Shown piece after piece: positions 63,706 through 64,000 of a stretch of 64,000 nucleotides of DNA. Every line of letters begins with the position of its first letter. Within the stretch, counting starts at the first letter, position 1. The stretch spans positions 419,612 through 483,611 of the forward strand of contig CBDATE010000033.1 of the NCBI GenBank assembly GCA_965199815.1. Reading direction: 5' to 3'. The notes under the pieces were generated by a model. The model was not told where the DNA came from and searched no databases. It worked only from the letters and a program-made list of their open reading frames with translations. The translations under genes and the position numbers were made by a program. Origin of the DNA: Azotimanducus sp965199815. Lineage in GTDB: Bacteria > Pseudomonadota > Gammaproteobacteria > Pseudomonadales > Azotimanducaceae.

Positions 63706-64000
63706 TTTCAGGGGCTTCGCCGACAGCGACAAGAAGACGCTTGCTGCCACGGATACATCCCACAAGATCACCGGCCTTGACCCTGGGACTGATTACATTG
63801 TGGTTATCGTAACCCTGGATTCGTCAAAGGCCGAGGTCTCGGACACGGTTGTTGACAGGAGAGTCGCGACGCTGGGAGCCCCGACCCTGAGCTATCCGAC
63901 GCTGCCGACGACTCTGCGCGCGGGCGTAGAGTTCGCGACGCTGACCCCGACACCCGCCAACTTCGCAACGGGCTCGACTTACACCTATGCGGTGACGACA
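63605..64000 (+). CDS. Continuation of giant surface protein 3 in the shifted frame (3' partial)
   Basis: The frame starting LTVTATAQRELTATW is open to the end of the window. It reads as a normal FnIII unit (GGYELRWRKAS, HKITGLDPGTDYIVVIVT), then the start of a He_PIG unit (LSYPTLPTTLRAGVEF). It joins the preceding frame if one G is removed from GGGG at 63600-63603, giving VTGLTVTATAQ. It is either a sequencing error or a real single-base insertion that truncates the protein. Confidence 0.75.
   Translation, partial: MTVTATAQRELTATWVMASHAPGGYELRWRKASNFRGFADSDKKTLAATDTSHKITGLDPGTDYIVVIVTLDSSKAEVSDTVVDRRVATLGAPTLSYPTLPTTLRAGVEFATLTPTPANFATGSTYTYAVTT

Overview
This 64 kb window of GC-rich chromosome most likely comes from an uncultivated gammaproteobacterium. 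The evidence is a single long PurL carrying its own glutaminase domain, a tadA-purL adjacency, divergent bamD and rluD-pgeF, a three-part proton-translocating transhydrogenase (pntAA, pntAB, pntB) and a glnA with a clear sigma-54 promoter. No rRNA, tRNA, transposase, prophage or CRISPR array was seen.

Layout. Positions 1-1467 hold the end of a DUF815-type ATPase and a convergent CoA-transferase. Positions 1496-3261 hold a duplicated hairpin-bearing leader and a DUF4143 ATPase. Positions 3325-14453 hold giant surface protein 1. Positions 14460-36425 are housekeeping genes: bamD, rluD-pgeF, alaA, pntAA-pntAB-pntB, a phosphotransferase, malonyl-CoA synthetase-trmJ, tadA-purL, a duplicated purL tail, a gamma-carbonic anhydrase-like gene, a Rieske oxygenase-pyruvate kinase pair and glnA. 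Positions 36598-54452 hold giant surface protein 2, with a passenger of about 5,500 residues. Positions 54531-56137 hold two paralogous membrane-anchored coiled-coil (DUF1640-like) genes. Position 56168 to the window end holds giant surface protein 3, which has a frameshift near 63600 and runs off the edge.

The most interesting system is the trio of giant secreted repeat proteins. Proteins 1 and 2 end in nearly identical autotransporter-like beta-barrels; protein 3 continues beyond the window. Each gene has a pure poly-C tract at its 5' end (C25, C16 and C19), all equal to 1 modulo 3. In genes 2 and 3 a short upstream ORF runs through the tract and stops exactly one base before the giant gene's ATG (stop-C-ATG). 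Both upstream ORFs end in the same residues, TAAGA, through synonymous codons. This suggests that tract length gates translational coupling, a possibly undescribed form of phase variation. In gene 1 the tract lies directly before the signal peptide, and the assembled length puts the giant frame out of phase with the upstream ATG.

A second theme is a family of small intergenic elements made of consecutive hairpins, placed directly at the ends of genes. One copy has expanded into six 71-bp tandem units and separates pntAB from pntB. A third is a recent 861-bp tandem duplication of the purL 3' end. It yields an intact free-standing PurQ-like glutaminase ORF and is bounded by a 10-bp microhomology.
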